From: Ornithinibacillus sp. 4-3
GTDB taxonomy: Bacteria > Bacillota > Bacilli > Bacillales > Amphibacillaceae
Length of the DNA stretch: 64,000 nucleotides
Direction of reading: 5' to 3'
NCBI RefSeq assembly: GCF_040958695.1
Contig: NZ_CP162599.1
Coordinates: 1,894,001-1,958,000 of the forward strand
The position numbers and the translations under genes were made by a program. The notes under the pieces were generated by a model. It saw only the letters and a list, made by a program, of their open reading frames with translations, did not search any database and was not told the origin of the DNA. Below are positions 10,016 to 19,392 of this stretch, piece after piece; positions within the stretch are counted from its first letter, which is position 1, and each line of letters opens with the position of its first letter.

Positions 10016-10503
10016 ATTAATCACCTAAAGCCTTTCGTTATTCTCGGACACATTAGTCAAGATACAACACATTTACATGTAATCTAGCTGAACTATAACT
10101 GCGGGGTAATAATGATATGTATATAGAATTGATGAGCGATATGCTTCATTCATGAGGCTGAAACAGATATTCTGTAAAAGGAAAATCTGAACGAATCAAA
10201 ATGATTTGATCTATTGTAGTAGAGGTAATTCTCGAAATATGCTACTTAAACGAGCAGAAGATTCTCCTCCAGCAAGAATGTTTAAAACATGTCCAAACCT
10301 CGTCCAGCGTCTTTTCAGCATGCTAATTAATCATCCAATAAACGATTTCATCTACCTGTTACATGGAATCGGATAAGAGGATTTGATAAATACTCCCACA
10401 GCATGATTTTTTTACTTTAAGCTAATTCAGTATATCATTGTTATTATAACACACTTGGCTGTTGCATTGACATGGAATTTTCATACATACCATGCTAAAT
10501 CAT
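10016..10503 (-). other. Long leader region upstream of hepS
   Basis: This 488-bp gap follows mtrB and precedes hepS. A -10-like TATAAT lies at 10443-10448 on the minus strand, with no good -35; transcription from there would give an untranslated leader of over 400 nt before hepS. Within it one short minus-strand frame (10211-10321, 36 codons) begins MLKRRWTRFGHVLNILAGG, preceded by a weak GGATGA. I recognise no RNA family here: a search for spaced (G/U)AG triplets typical of TRAP sites and for OLE-like RNA features found none. Its role is unknown. Confidence 0.4.
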
Positions 10504-10728
10504 CTAGCCATTCGTAATTTCTCCATGACTTGTTTGGATAAGTGCTTTTCCTCGAACCTTTATTGCAGAAGTATGCTCTGTGAATTGAGCAATCATAATC
10601 TCATCTGCGTCTAGTTTTTCAGCATGATGAAAACGCGTGTCAGTTCCTCGTGTTAATCCAATTACATTTACACCGTCTTCCATTGCTTTAATAACAAAAA
10701 AATCTGATTTCGAATAATTATTTTCCAT
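10504..10728 (-). CDS. mtrB: Tryptophan RNA-binding attenuation protein (TRAP)
   Basis: TRAP forms an 11-subunit ring that, when loaded with tryptophan, wraps (G/U)AG repeats in trp leader RNA to cause termination or block translation. The 74-residue sequence matches the family over its whole length: [33 protein letters not shown], split around the tryptophan-binding loops, and the RNA-contacting KVRGKALIQ. In B. subtilis folE (mtrA) precedes mtrB; here the 286 bp between hbs and mtrB lacks it. The trp genes TRAP would control are not in this window. Confidence 0.96.
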   Translation of the reverse strand: MENNYSKSDFFVIKAMEDGVNVIGLTRGTDTRFHHAEKLDADEIMIAQFTEHTSAIKVRGKALIQTSHGEITNG

Positions 10729-10938
10729 ATATTTAAATACTCCTACTTAAATGCGAATGGATTGATTTAGAAGAGCGTAATACCAAGATTATTTTTACAA
10801 ACGATACTAAATCTAATCCTACATCCAACCTTAATCTATTATCAACCATTACGCTTTAGTGTAATTATGTTGCGGTAAAAATTTATAACATCAACTAAAG
10901 AGCTTTATATAAAACTTGCTTCTTTCTAAAAGAAAAAT

Positions 10939-10959
10939 TTCTGCCAGATAAAGGCAGAA
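10939..10959 (-). terminator. Distal hairpin terminator after hbs
   Basis: A 7-bp stem TTCTGCC/GGCAGAA on the minus strand is followed by ATTTTTCTTTT. It is the second of two hairpins downstream of hbs and may act as a back-up terminator. Confidence 0.6.
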
Positions 10960-10973
10960 TTATAAGCAAGAAA

Positions 10974-10999
10974 AAAGGGTACGTATACACGCACCCTTT
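10974..10999 (-). terminator. Intrinsic terminator after hbs
   Basis: On the minus strand AAAGGGTGCGT pairs with ACGTACCCTTT (one imperfect position), followed by a T run, 15 bp after the hbs stop codon. Confidence 0.8.
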
Positions 11000-11014
11000 T
11001 ATCGCCCTATGTAA

Positions 11015-11287
11015 TTATTTTACGGCATCTTTTAGGGCTTTCCCAGCTCTAAATGCAGGAACTTTACTTGCAGGAATTTCGATTTCTTCTCCTGTTTGTG
11101 GATTACGTCCTTTACGAGCTGCACGATCACGTACTTCAAAGTTTCCAAAACCAATGATTTGTACTTTTTCTCCAGAAGCTAGAGAATCAGTGATAGCTTG
11201 GAAAACTGCGTCAACTGCTTTACCAGCATCTTTTTTAGAAAGTTCGCTTGCTTCCGCAACGGCATTAACTAAATCTGTTTTATTCAA
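11015..11287 (-). CDS. hbs: DNA-binding protein HU
   Basis: HU is the main nucleoid-associated protein; it binds and bends DNA without sequence specificity. The 90-residue product is nearly identical to B. subtilis HBsu: [20 protein letters not shown] at the start, [18 protein letters not shown] and [18 protein letters not shown] in the beta-arm and C-terminal regions. TTG at 11287 is the start because AAGGAGGTGA is ideally spaced from it; the GTG nine bases upstream lies inside that ribosome binding site. Two hairpin terminators follow the gene, consistent with a strongly expressed monocistronic unit. Confidence 0.97.
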   Translation of the reverse strand: MNKTDLVNAVAEASELSKKDAGKAVDAVFQAITDSLASGEKVQIIGFGNFEVRDRAARKGRNPQTGEEIEIPASKVPAFRAGKALKDAVK

Positions 11288-11322
11288 AACAGTCACCTCC
11301 TTAGCATGATGAAATCAATTTA

Positions 11323-11355
11323 GAACAAATGAATAATCATAATATACATTTGTTC
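11323..11355. repeat. Inverted repeat upstream of hbs
   Basis: Perfect 9-bp arms GAACAAATG and CATTTGTTC are separated by 15 bases, 36 bp upstream of the hbs start codon. It could be an operator or a hairpin in the hbs 5' leader; the arms resemble half of a LexA-like word but the spacing does not fit a LexA box. Confidence 0.6.
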
Positions 11356-11545
11356 ACCAAATTTCTTGATTTTATACTTCAGTGTCCACTAATTCAATGT
11401 GTGACAATGCTTATATTAACTGACAATCGCATAAAATTCAACAATATTCTGCGGTTTTTTTGCATTGAAATACAAATTTAATGTTTTTTACCTTGATAAA
11501 ACTAAAATACATACTGTAATTTCATACTATTTTACTACAAAAATA

Positions 11546-11575
11546 AGAGATGGTACAAACATTAGTACCATCTCT
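11546..11575 (-). terminator. Intrinsic terminator after spoIVA
   Basis: An 11-bp perfect stem AGAGATGGTAC/GTACCATCTCT with an 8-base loop is followed on the minus strand by TATTTTTG, about 25 bp after the spoIVA stop. Confidence 0.85.
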
Positions 11576-11600
11576 CATTTATTATAAATATATATTCGTT

Positions 11601-13079
11601 TTATAAAATAATCGCAATCAAACCGCCTGATCCTTCATTTATGATTCTTTCCAACGTATCTTTTAGCTTGTATCGAGCTGATTCTGGCATTTGTGATATT
11701 TTAGCTTGGATACCTTCACGAACAATCGAGCTTAGCGATCTTCCAAATATATCTGAATCCCAAATGGATAGTGGATCTTCTTCAAAGTCTTGCATTAAAT
11801 AACGAACTAATTCTTCACTTTGCTTTTCTGTACCAATAATCGGTGCAAATTCAGATTCTACATCTACCTTAATCATATGAATGGATGGTGCATCAGCTTT
11901 CAATCGAACACCAAATCTTGAGCCATGTTTAATAATCTCAGGTTCATCTAGAATCATATCTTCTACGGATGGAGCGGCAATCCCATATCCTGTCTGTTTC
12001 ACCATTTGTAATGCACTTGCAACTTGATCATATTCCCTTTTCGCATAAGCATAGCTCTGCATCAATTCAAGTAAATGATCCTTCCCTCTAATCTCTTCAC
12101 CCACTATTTCTTTTAAAATTTGCTCATATAAAGAGTTCGGGGATTGTAGATCTATTTCAGCTATTCCTTCTCCTAATTCCATACTAGCAAGTGCAGCATG
12201 TTCAATATATTCGAATTCTGAAAACTGCTGAACAATCTCATCTACATCGCGCAAGCGTTTAATGTTTTTAATGTTCGTATGAATAGCTTCTTGGTAATTC
12301 TTTCTCAACCAATGCTCTTCATTAAGTACCATCACCCAATTAGGTAAATTCACATTCACTTCTAATACTGGGAACTCGTATAAAGCCTCTTTTAGGACAC
12401 TGAATACCTCTCGTTCACTCATTGATTCCACACTCATTGCCAGGACGGGGATATCATATTCCTTAATCAGCTGGTCTCGAAGTAAAATTGTTTCTTCAGC
12501 AGACGGACGTAGGGAATTAACTACCATAATAAAGGGTTTTCCAACTTCTTTTAATTCCTCAACAATTTTTTGTTCTGCTTCGATGTAATTTTCCCGGGGA
12601 ATATCTCCAATAGTACCGTCTGTAGTAATAATAACACCAATTGTTGAATGTTCTTGAATTACCTTACGCGTACCAATCTCTGCAGCATCATGAAAAGGTA
12701 TAGCTTCTTCATACCATGGTGTATGAATCATTCGTGGACCATCTTCATCTTCAAATCCTTTTGCCCCTTCAACTGCATATCCTACACAGTCTACTAAACG
12801 AATATTTACATCTAGACCTTCTTCTACATGCACAGAAACTGCTTGATTTGGCACAAATTTAGGTTCTGTTGTCATGACTGTTCTTCCAGATGCACTTTGT
12901 GGTATTTCATCAAGTGTTCGCACTCTTTCACTTTCATCTTGAATATTTGGAATAACGGCTAATTCTAAAAACTTCTTAATAAATGTGGACTTCCCTGTTC
13001 GAACAGCACCGACAACTCCTAAATAAATATCTCCGTTTGTTCGTTTAGAAATATCTTTAAATATATCTACCTTTTTCAA
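11601..13079 (-). CDS. spoIVA: Stage IV sporulation protein A, coat morphogenetic ATPase
   Basis: SpoIVA polymerises on the forespore surface, hydrolysing ATP, to form the basement layer of the spore coat. The 492-residue protein has the family's usual length. A P-loop GAVRTGKST lies near residues 24-32, followed by the TRAFAC-type G2/G3 region (VDCVGYAVEGAKG) and the highly conserved C-terminus (RYKLKDTLERIINEGSGG). The start is TTG at 13079 after GGAGGAGAGAAC. A sigma-E-type promoter lies just upstream, so expression is expected in the mother cell early in engulfment. Confidence 0.98.
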   Translation of the reverse strand: MKKVDIFKDISKRTNGDIYLGVVGAVRTGKSTFIKKFLELAVIPNIQDESERVRTLDEIPQSASGRTVMTTEPKFVPNQAVSVHVEEGLDVNIRLVDCVGYAVEGAKGFEDEDGPRMIHTPWYEEAIPFHDAAEIGTRKVIQEHSTIGVIITTDGTIGDIPRENYIEAEQKIVEELKEVGKPFIMVVNSLRPSAEETILLRDQLIKEYDIPVLAMSVESMSEREVFSVLKEALYEFPVLEVNVNLPNWVMVLNEEHWLRKNYQEAIHTNIKNIKRLRDVDEIVQQFSEFEYIEHAALASMELGEGIAEIDLQSPNSLYEQILKEIVGEEIRGKDHLLELMQSYAYAKREYDQVASALQMVKQTGYGIAAPSVEDMILDEPEIIKHGSRFGVRLKADAPSIHMIKVDVESEFAPIIGTEKQSEELVRYLMQDFEEDPLSIWDSDIFGRSLSSIVREGIQAKISQMPESARYKLKDTLERIINEGSGGLIAIIL

Positions 13080-13116
13080 GTTCTCTCCTCCTACCTTCTA
13101 AACCCTTCTTTCTTAC

Positions 13117-13146
13117 ATTCTATGAATTTGTCCAAACAAAATATGC
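13117..13146 (-). promoter_or_regulatory. Sigma-E-type promoter for spoIVA
   Basis: On the minus strand GCATATT (-35) and CATAGAAT (-10) are separated by 15 bp and lie 38 bp upstream of the start codon. The known sigma-E consensus is KMATATT and CATACAMT; this site matches all of the first box and all but one base of the second. Confidence 0.7.
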
Positions 13147-13251
13147 ATCAATTAGCACCTCAAAATGATTGTTTTTATTTTTTTTCAGGTTTATCACGAA
13201 ATAATTGTGATATCTAGAAGAGGCGAAATGATTCTGCTAAATGAAGAAAAA

Positions 13252-13287
13252 AGATCTACTACAAGCAATATATGCTGTAGTAGATCT
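13252..13287 (-). terminator. Intrinsic terminator after yphF
   Basis: A 12-bp stem AGATCTACTACA/TGTAGTAGATCT is followed by T6 on the minus strand, just after the yphF stop. The flanks have A and T runs on both sides, so it could also act on the other strand. Confidence 0.85.
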
Positions 13288-13298
13288 TTTCATTCCTA

Positions 13299-14024
13299 TT
13301 ACTCTTTTAAAAAAATAACATCACCATTTTCATCGATTGTATAAGGTAAAGAGTACGCTGGAACAAATGGTGTATTTTCTGCAATAATCATACGAATATC
13401 GTCCCCTGGTTGGAAGGAATGATCAAATTCATTTATTGCTTTCTGTAAATCAATACTATAATCAATATACAAATCACCATTCGTATCCATAATGATTGGC
13501 AAATTTTCTTGTGAATAAGGACTTGTCACATAAGGATAACTATCCAGCTTTAAAAGCTCCTCATTTACACGATGCACACCAGAGATTAATTCCTGACCAA
13601 ATGGCGGATAAGTATTTTGAGAACGATAAATATCTAATTTCACAACAATTTGTCGAAGTGCTTCTGTTGCCCTTAAATCAATGACACGAACTCGTGGATC
13701 TTCCTCAGGCGTAATAATCACATATTGGTAATATCCACCATTTTCAAAAGCACTCCCTGGAATTTCTGTTAAAATCCCACGTTCTCTTAACAAACTAAAA
13801 TCAATCAAGTATTTTTCAAAAATTGGAGTTTCAGCTGGCTTTGTTTTAATGGGAAGTAGTCCATTTGTCTGCTCCTGATACTGCAAGACTGCACTTTGAA
13901 CCATTTCCATTTGCGCTTCATTTGGCACTTGATTTTGAGCTAATTCACTCTTTGGATACATACAGCCACTAAGCAAAAGTATGATCAGAATTAGGAAAAA
14001 TACCTTCTTTGTATATGTAAACAC
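13299..14024 (-). CDS. yphF: YphF-like lipoprotein of unknown function
   Basis: The 241-residue protein begins with a lipoprotein signal peptide (MFTYTKKVFFLILIILLLSG then Cys21), so it should be anchored on the outer face of the membrane. The remaining sequence has no domain I recognise but contains conserved blocks (ELISGVHRVNEELLKLDSYPY and DTNGDLYIDYSID). B. subtilis has a protein of similar size, YphF, at the same place next to spoIVA, and position supports orthology. Its presence beside spore genes hints at a sporulation link, but there is no direct evidence. Confidence 0.8.
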   Translation of the reverse strand: MFTYTKKVFFLILIILLLSGCMYPKSELAQNQVPNEAQMEMVQSAVLQYQEQTNGLLPIKTKPAETPIFEKYLIDFSLLRERGILTEIPGSAFENGGYYQYVIITPEEDPRVRVIDLRATEALRQIVVKLDIYRSQNTYPPFGQELISGVHRVNEELLKLDSYPYVTSPYSQENLPIIMDTNGDLYIDYSIDLQKAINEFDHSFQPGDDIRMIIAENTPFVPAYSLPYTIDENGDVIFLKE

Positions 14025-14056
14025 GATTCATTTCCTCCATTTTGGTTAATACTTAT

Positions 14057-14263
14057 TTATCCAGTTGGGCCACTAAACACGATATAAAAGATAATAAGTG
14101 CAGCTATAATAAATGATAAATAAGCAATAATAGCAAAGATTACTGATAAAATTCCTTTAAGCTTGTACCTACTTAAATAAATAAAGCCTACTGCTACAAA
14201 TAATAAGATGATTCCAGCAAAGGAAACCCACATTTTAAGCATAGAAAGACTCATTTTATTCAC
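14057..14263 (-). CDS. yphE: Small two-helix membrane protein (DUF2768/YphE family)
   Basis: This 68-residue protein has two predicted membrane segments (about residues 10-28 and 37-62) around a short basic loop SRYKLKG. It matches B. subtilis YphE by size, topology and location between yphF and gpsA. CGAGGTG precedes the ATG. No biochemical function is known. It is 33 bp upstream of yphF in the same direction and is likely co-transcribed with it. Confidence 0.8.
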   Translation of the reverse strand: MNKMSLSMLKMWVSFAGIILLFVAVGFIYLSRYKLKGILSVIFAIIAYLSFIIAALIIFYIVFSGPTG

Positions 14264-14380
14264 CTCGTTTTATAACATGAAGTTATTTTTATATATGATA
14301 GAAAAAAATAAAATTAGAGAAACTTGTCCTCCTCTAAAATATAGGAACGGGTTATTTTACCAAATAAAGATAAAAAAACT

Positions 14381-14406
14381 GGAATGAAGGGGGCAAGCTT
14401 CATCCC
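14381..14406 (-). terminator. Intrinsic terminator after the spoVIF-like gene
   Basis: A stem GGGATGAAG/CTTCATTCC with one imperfect pair is followed by AGTTTTTTT on the minus strand. Confidence 0.75.
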
Positions 14407-14510
14407 AGCATGACTAAATAACACCTATAGCAACTCTATCCATGAATACTTGTGCAATGTATTTTATGCATATGGATTAATTACGGTATACTCAAAACGC
14501 CTACTACTAG

Positions 14511-14771
14511 CTACTGTTTGAATAGACGATTCAATCCTTGTACATCATCTGGGATTTTATTATTGGTAATAGATTCAACAATTTTCTTCTCTTTTTCTGA
14601 AGAAATTCTTTTCCCTGCCATACTTGAAATTTGTTGAACTAAATTTCTAACCGTTTGTTCATTCGAAAAATCTGCATTTTTCACAGATGCAGCTATTCGA
14701 TATATTTCCTCAGGTCGAATATTTGTTTCTTTTTGAATACGGTCAAATATTCCTTTTTTTTCTTGGCTCAC
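14511..14771 (-). CDS. spoVIF: Stage VI sporulation protein F-like protein
   Basis: The 86-residue helical protein starts MSQEKKGIFDRIQKETNIRP and contains IYRIAASVKNADFSNEQTVR and QISSMAGKRISSEKE, a pattern typical of the SpoVIF (YjcC) family. In B. subtilis SpoVIF is a mother-cell protein needed for late coat assembly with GerE. The family assignment comes from recalled sequence pattern, not a search. Here it lies between yphE and gpsA, unlike the B. subtilis yjcC location. Confidence 0.7.
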   Translation of the reverse strand: MSQEKKGIFDRIQKETNIRPEEIYRIAASVKNADFSNEQTVRNLVQQISSMAGKRISSEKEKKIVESITNNKIPDDVQGLNRLFKQ

Positions 14772-14861
14772 AAGCTCTCCTCCCTACATGTTTACTCAAA
14801 CGTAGTATATGCAGAGAAAAGAGGAGCTGTGTTAGTCGTTTATATGATTTTCCATCAAAGA

Positions 14862-15872
14862 TTAAATATCCTTCATTTCTGCTTTTTTATCACGATTCAT
14901 TAAATGCTCAACAACCGTCTTTGGATCTTTATCATTAAATAATACATCATAAAGCCCTGATGTTATCGGCATTTCAATTCCTTGCTTTTCTGCAAGCTGA
15001 TAGGCAGCTTTCGTTGTACTTACACCTTCTACAACCATGCCCATTTGTTGAAGTATCTCATCCAAACTTTTCCCAGATCCTAACAAGTTTCCTGCTCTCC
15101 AGTTTCGGCTATGTACACTTGTACAAGTTACAACTAGATCTCCTACACCAGAGAGCCCCAAAAATGTCAAAGGATTGGCACCTAACGATGTTCCTAAGCG
15201 AGATATTTCAGCAAGACCTCTAGTAATTAAAGCAGCCTTTGCATTATCCCCATAACCAAGACCATTAGAAATCCCTGCACCTAAACCAATAACATTTTTA
15301 AGTGAACCACCTAATTCTATACCAATAATATCTGAACTTGTATAGACACGGAAAGCTTCATTGATAAATAAATCCTGTGCAAATTTAGAAATTTCTTTAT
15401 TAATGGCTGATACTGTAACAGTTGTCGGCTGTCTTAGTGCCACTTCTTCAGCATGACTAGGTCCAGAAAGGACAACTATATCCGCGTACGGATAACTAGG
15501 TAATTCCTCATGAATCATTTCGGAAACCCGAAGTAAGGTTCCTGGTTCAATCCCTTTAGTGGCATGGATAATAATTCCCTTACCATCCCAAACTTCCTTC
15601 AATTGCTGACACACTTGACGAATGGCTTTTGATGGAATAACTAAAAGAATTACTTCCACATCTTTTACAGCTGCAGCCAGGTCTCCATAAGCAATAATAT
15701 TTTCTGGCAAAGTAACATTATCTAAATATTTTTCATTTTTTCTTGTAGAATTAATTTCCTCGGCTTGTTCCTTACGATGTGTCCATAGACGGACATCATG
15801 TCCATTATCAGCTAAGACAATACTAAGTGCTGTTCCCCAGCTACCAGCACCTAAAACCGCAATTTTTTTCAT
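14862..15872 (-). CDS. gpsA: NAD(P)-dependent glycerol-3-phosphate dehydrogenase
   Basis: It reduces dihydroxyacetone phosphate to sn-glycerol 3-phosphate, the backbone for phospholipids and some teichoic acids. The 336-residue protein has the Rossmann motif AVLGAGSWGTALS at residues 5-17, the catalytic-lysine region GSLKNVIGLGAGISNGLGYG, and GLSGVGDLVVTCTS. AAGGGGAAG precedes the ATG. It lies 14 bp after der in the same direction, so the two probably form one transcription unit, as in B. subtilis. Confidence 0.97.
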   Translation of the reverse strand: MKKIAVLGAGSWGTALSIVLADNGHDVRLWTHRKEQAEEINSTRKNEKYLDNVTLPENIIAYGDLAAAVKDVEVILLVIPSKAIRQVCQQLKEVWDGKGIIIHATKGIEPGTLLRVSEMIHEELPSYPYADIVVLSGPSHAEEVALRQPTTVTVSAINKEISKFAQDLFINEAFRVYTSSDIIGIELGGSLKNVIGLGAGISNGLGYGDNAKAALITRGLAEISRLGTSLGANPLTFLGLSGVGDLVVTCTSVHSRNWRAGNLLGSGKSLDEILQQMGMVVEGVSTTKAAYQLAEKQGIEMPITSGLYDVLFNDKDPKTVVEHLMNRDKKAEMKDI

Positions 15873-15886
15873 CGATTATCTTCCCC

Positions 15887-17197
15887 TTAATCTCGTTTAC
15901 GTGCAAATATTTTAATTGGTGTACCTGTAAAATCAAATGCTTCACGTATACGATTTTCTAAAAATCTTTTGTATGAAAAATGCATTAATTCAGGATCATT
16001 TACAAATACAGCAAAGCTAGGTGGCTGTACAGACACCTGTGTGACATATAATATTTTCAAACGATTCCCTTTCACTGTTGGAGCTGGATAAACTGCTATG
16101 GCATCCATAATCACATCGTTTAACATGCTTGTTGGAATTCGTTTCACATGATTCTCACTAGCTAATCGAATGATAGGAATTAACGTATGCAAACGTTTTT
16201 TCGTTTTAGCAGATAGATAAACAATTGGCGCATAATCCAAAAATTGAAATTCATCACGAACTTCTGCTTCAAATTCCTTCATAGCAGTATCACTTGATTT
16301 AACAGTATCCCACTTATTAACAACAATAACAATAGCTCTTCCTGCCTCATGCGCATATCCCGCAATTCGCTTATCCTGTTCTAATATGCCTGTTTCAGCA
16401 TCAATTAGTACTAAAACAACATCAGAACGTTCAATAGCCTTTAATGCACGTAGCACACTGTATTTTTCTGTAGATTCATATACTTTTCCACGCTTGCGCA
16501 TACCAGCAGTATCTGTAATGACATAATCTTGGCCATCTTTATGTAAATGTGTATCGATAGCATCTCGTGTTGTTCCACTAATACTACTTACAATAACACG
16601 TTCCTCATTTAAAATAGCGTTAACTAATGACGATTTCCCGACATTTGGTCGACCAATTAAGCTAAAATAGATTACCTCTTTATTTACTGGCTCAGCATCA
16701 AGTGTTGGAAAATGTGCAATCACAGCATCTAACATATCTCCTAGCCCAATCCCATGTGAACCTGAAATAGGAAATGGTTCCCCAAAGCCTAAAGAATAAT
16801 ACTCATAAATCTCTTCTCTCATTTCTGGATTATCCATTTTGTTCACACCAAGGACAACGGGTTTATTACTTTTATACAGAATTCTAGCAACCTCTTCATC
16901 AGCAGCTGTGATACCCTCTTTAGCATTGACAATAAAGAGAATAACATCTGCCTCTTCTATTGCTATTTCTGCTTGATGACGCATTTGTATTAATAAAGGC
17001 TCATCACCTATTTCAATTCCACCTGTGTCAATAATATTAAAAGTAGTCGTTAACCATTCTGCTTCCGCATATATTCTATCCCTAGTAACACCAGGAACAT
17101 CGTTTACAATGGATATTCTTTCGCCAACAAGACGATTAAAAATAGTTGATTTCCCTACATTTGGTCGTCCAACAATGGCAACAGTTGATTTTCTCAT
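15887..17197 (-). CDS. der: GTPase Der (EngA), 50S ribosome assembly
   Basis: Der is an essential GTPase required for 50S subunit maturation. The 436-residue protein has two consecutive G domains, each with GRPNVGKS (near residues 10 and 182) and DTGG or DTAG, plus NKMD and NKWD motifs, followed by a C-terminal KH-like domain ([16 protein letters not shown]). The tandem-GTPase architecture is unique to this family. It is upstream of gpsA and downstream of yphA, as in B. subtilis. Confidence 0.98.
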   Translation of the reverse strand: MRKSTVAIVGRPNVGKSTIFNRLVGERISIVNDVPGVTRDRIYAEAEWLTTTFNIIDTGGIEIGDEPLLIQMRHQAEIAIEEADVILFIVNAKEGITAADEEVARILYKSNKPVVLGVNKMDNPEMREEIYEYYSLGFGEPFPISGSHGIGLGDMLDAVIAHFPTLDAEPVNKEVIYFSLIGRPNVGKSSLVNAILNEERVIVSSISGTTRDAIDTHLHKDGQDYVITDTAGMRKRGKVYESTEKYSVLRALKAIERSDVVLVLIDAETGILEQDKRIAGYAHEAGRAIVIVVNKWDTVKSSDTAMKEFEAEVRDEFQFLDYAPIVYLSAKTKKRLHTLIPIIRLASENHVKRIPTSMLNDVIMDAIAVYPAPTVKGNRLKILYVTQVSVQPPSFAVFVNDPELMHFSYKRFLENRIREAFDFTGTPIKIFARKRD

Positions 17198-17330
17198 GAA
17201 AGGAACATCCTTTCTTCTTCATTATTTTTCATAGCTCCACTAATTTTAGCAAAAGAATATTATTTTAACAATGATTGTTAAGGAAAAGTAGCTAGTACAG
17301 AACTCTACTATGCAAATCTTATAAAACGCT

Positions 17331-17942
17331 TTACATGATTTTTCTTGATTTAAAAGTGTATATATCCTGTTCCATCTGCTTCCTAGAAAATGCTTTTATA
17401 TAGCATCGATGTAGTAAATGAATACTTAACAAAATCAATAGACTAAGAAAGAGATTTTGTAAAAAATAAAGGCTACCAATCTGCTTTTGCAAATGATAAG
17501 TATGAAGCACTAATCCATCTATTATTTCTCCAATTGTCATTCCAATTGTCAAAGCTATAATCCTCTCATAAACAGGCTTAACTAAAATAATAATAATACA
17601 AGAAATGAAAAGAGAGATTAAAAATGGATAGGCTAAAATAAACCAAATCGGACTAATTCGCTCCCATAATAAAATAGCTGCATAACTTATAGAAATGATA
17701 AAAGAAGAAATCATCATATAATAAGGACGATGAATAAATAAAATAAATGGCAATGCTGTTAGAAGGATTAAAAATGCAAGTGATACTTGCTGAAAAGCGT
17801 TATGAAGCACAATATGTGAAGAAATCATCGTTAAAAATAAATAAATGAAAAGAATCAATTTAGCTCGACTAGTTTTCATAAAAAAGAATATCAGGATGCT
17901 ATTAATTGCCCATAATGAATATAATAACTCTATTGAAGACAT
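17331..17942 (-). CDS. yphA: YphA-like polytopic membrane protein
   Basis: The 203-residue protein is almost entirely hydrophobic, with about six or seven membrane segments and a basic C-terminal tail. B. subtilis YphA has a similar size and the same position between the S1-domain gene and der. AGGGAAGGAAG precedes the start ATG. Function is unknown; annotation is by size, topology and synteny only. Confidence 0.75.
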   Translation of the reverse strand: MSSIELLYSLWAINSILIFFFMKTSRAKLILFIYLFLTMISSHIVLHNAFQQVSLAFLILLTALPFILFIHRPYYMMISSFIISISYAAILLWERISPIWFILAYPFLISLFISCIIIILVKPVYERIIALTIGMTIGEIIDGLVLHTYHLQKQIGSLYFLQNLFLSLLILLSIHLLHRCYIKAFSRKQMEQDIYTFKSRKIM

Positions 17943-18024
17943 TGTTTACTCTTCCTTCCCTTTGTATTTCTATTTTTCATTATGGGATAAGAGTAGACAA
18001 AATATTCAATTGGAAATATAAAAA

Positions 18025-18054
18025 AAGCCCTACCAGTTTAGTTTGATAGAGCTT
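18025..18054 (-). terminator. Intrinsic terminator after ypfD
   Basis: AAGCTCTATC pairs imperfectly with GGTAGGGCTT, followed by TTTTTT on the minus strand, just downstream of the S1-domain gene. Confidence 0.75.
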
Positions 18055-18068
18055 CTTTTTTCAATTGC

Positions 18069-19202
18069 TTACTTATATTTATTTAGCTTATCGCCAATTA
18101 GATCACCAATTTGGAAGCTGGACTGATCTTCTGTTTTCTCATACTCACTAAAATCTTCTTGCTCTTTATCCTCTTCTAATTCTTTCATACTTAAAGAAAT
18201 ACGTTGATTTTCTTCATCAACATGAAGTACTTTCACATCAACCTCTTGAGCAACAGAAAGCACTTCTGATGGATTACCAATATGACGGTTTGCAATTTGT
18301 GAAATATGAACTAAACCTTCTACTCCTGGTAAAATTTCAACAAAAGCACCGAAGTTTGCAAGTCTTTTCACTGTTCCAGTTAATACATCACCGTTTTTAA
18401 CCTTATCAGAAATATTCACCCAAGGTCCAGGTAATGTGTTCTTATGAGAAAGTGAAATTCTTTCATGTTCACGATCAACAGAAATAACCTCTACTTTTAT
18501 TGTATCGCCTTCTGATACCACATCAGATGGTTTATCTACGTGCTCATGTGAAAGTTGTGAAATATGAACTAATCCATCAACTCCGCCAATATCAACGAAT
18601 ACACCAAAGTCAGTTAGTCGTTGAACAACACCATCTAAAACTTGCCCTTCTTCTAGTGTTTCTAATAACTGCCCTTTTTTCTCATTCGCCTCTTCTTCAA
18701 CAACTGCACGATGAGAAAGAATAATGCGATTTTGTTCGCGATCTAGATCAACAATTTTCACAGATAATGTTTTCCCAACATAGTCAGAAAAATCATCAAC
18801 AAAATAAGTTTCTACTAAAGAAGCAGGTATGAATCCACGTAAACCAATATTTACAACAAGACCACCTTTAACTACTTCTTTTACAGTTGTATCAAACACT
18901 GTACCATCTTCAAATTTCTGAGTTAACTCTTCCCATGCTTTTTCAGCATCTACTGCTTTTTTAGAAAGAACAATCTCATCATCATCAACTTTCTTAACAA
19001 TCAATTCAATTTCATCTCCAACACTCACTACTTCATCTGGAGATTCTACATGTACATTTGATAGTTCGCCAATTGGTAAGATACCTTCACTTTTGAAGCC
19101 GATATCAACAAGAACTTGTTTATCTTCTAATTTCACTACAGTTCCTGTAACTGTATCACCAACATTAAAATTCACTAAATCATTTCCTAATTCTTCATGC
19201 AT
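18069..19202 (-). CDS. ypfD: 30S ribosomal protein S1 homologue YpfD
   Basis: The 377-residue protein consists of four S1 RNA-binding domains, at about residues 12-84, 101-169, 185-258 and 271-345; the last two carry VHISQLSHEHV and VHISQIANRHI. It is much shorter than the six-domain E. coli S1, as usual in Bacillus, and whether it works as a true ribosomal protein is uncertain. The acidic tail (ELEEDKEQEDFSEYEKTED) is not an S1 repeat. It follows cmk in the same direction with a 190-bp gap that likely holds its own promoter. Confidence 0.93.
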   Translation of the reverse strand: MHEELGNDLVNFNVGDTVTGTVVKLEDKQVLVDIGFKSEGILPIGELSNVHVESPDEVVSVGDEIELIVKKVDDDEIVLSKKAVDAEKAWEELTQKFEDGTVFDTTVKEVVKGGLVVNIGLRGFIPASLVETYFVDDFSDYVGKTLSVKIVDLDREQNRIILSHRAVVEEEANEKKGQLLETLEEGQVLDGVVQRLTDFGVFVDIGGVDGLVHISQLSHEHVDKPSDVVSEGDTIKVEVISVDREHERISLSHKNTLPGPWVNISDKVKNGDVLTGTVKRLANFGAFVEILPGVEGLVHISQIANRHIGNPSEVLSVAQEVDVKVLHVDEENQRISLSMKELEEDKEQEDFSEYEKTEDQSSFQIGDLIGDKLNKYK

Positions 19203-19392
19203 AATTAGCCCTCCTAAATCAATTAAAAACTTCTATCTTATGTAATTAAAATAGCAGTATACCAAGGATTATCTTTAGATATCGTTTAAAAATTGATTCT
19301 AATAATAACTTCTAATAAGATTCATTATTTGACAAGCTTAGTAAATAACTATAACCCAGTTTTTATATAGGTATTAAATATAGTATGTATCT

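Noticed and set aside
10016..10503. TRAP-binding leader or OLE RNA upstream of hepS
   Set aside because: No series of spaced (G/U)AG triplets and none of the OLE landmarks or gene context were seen.
14655..14938. Plus-strand frames opposite the spoVIF-like gene and gpsA end
   Set aside because: Antisense to supported genes and no ribosome binding site or recognisable protein.
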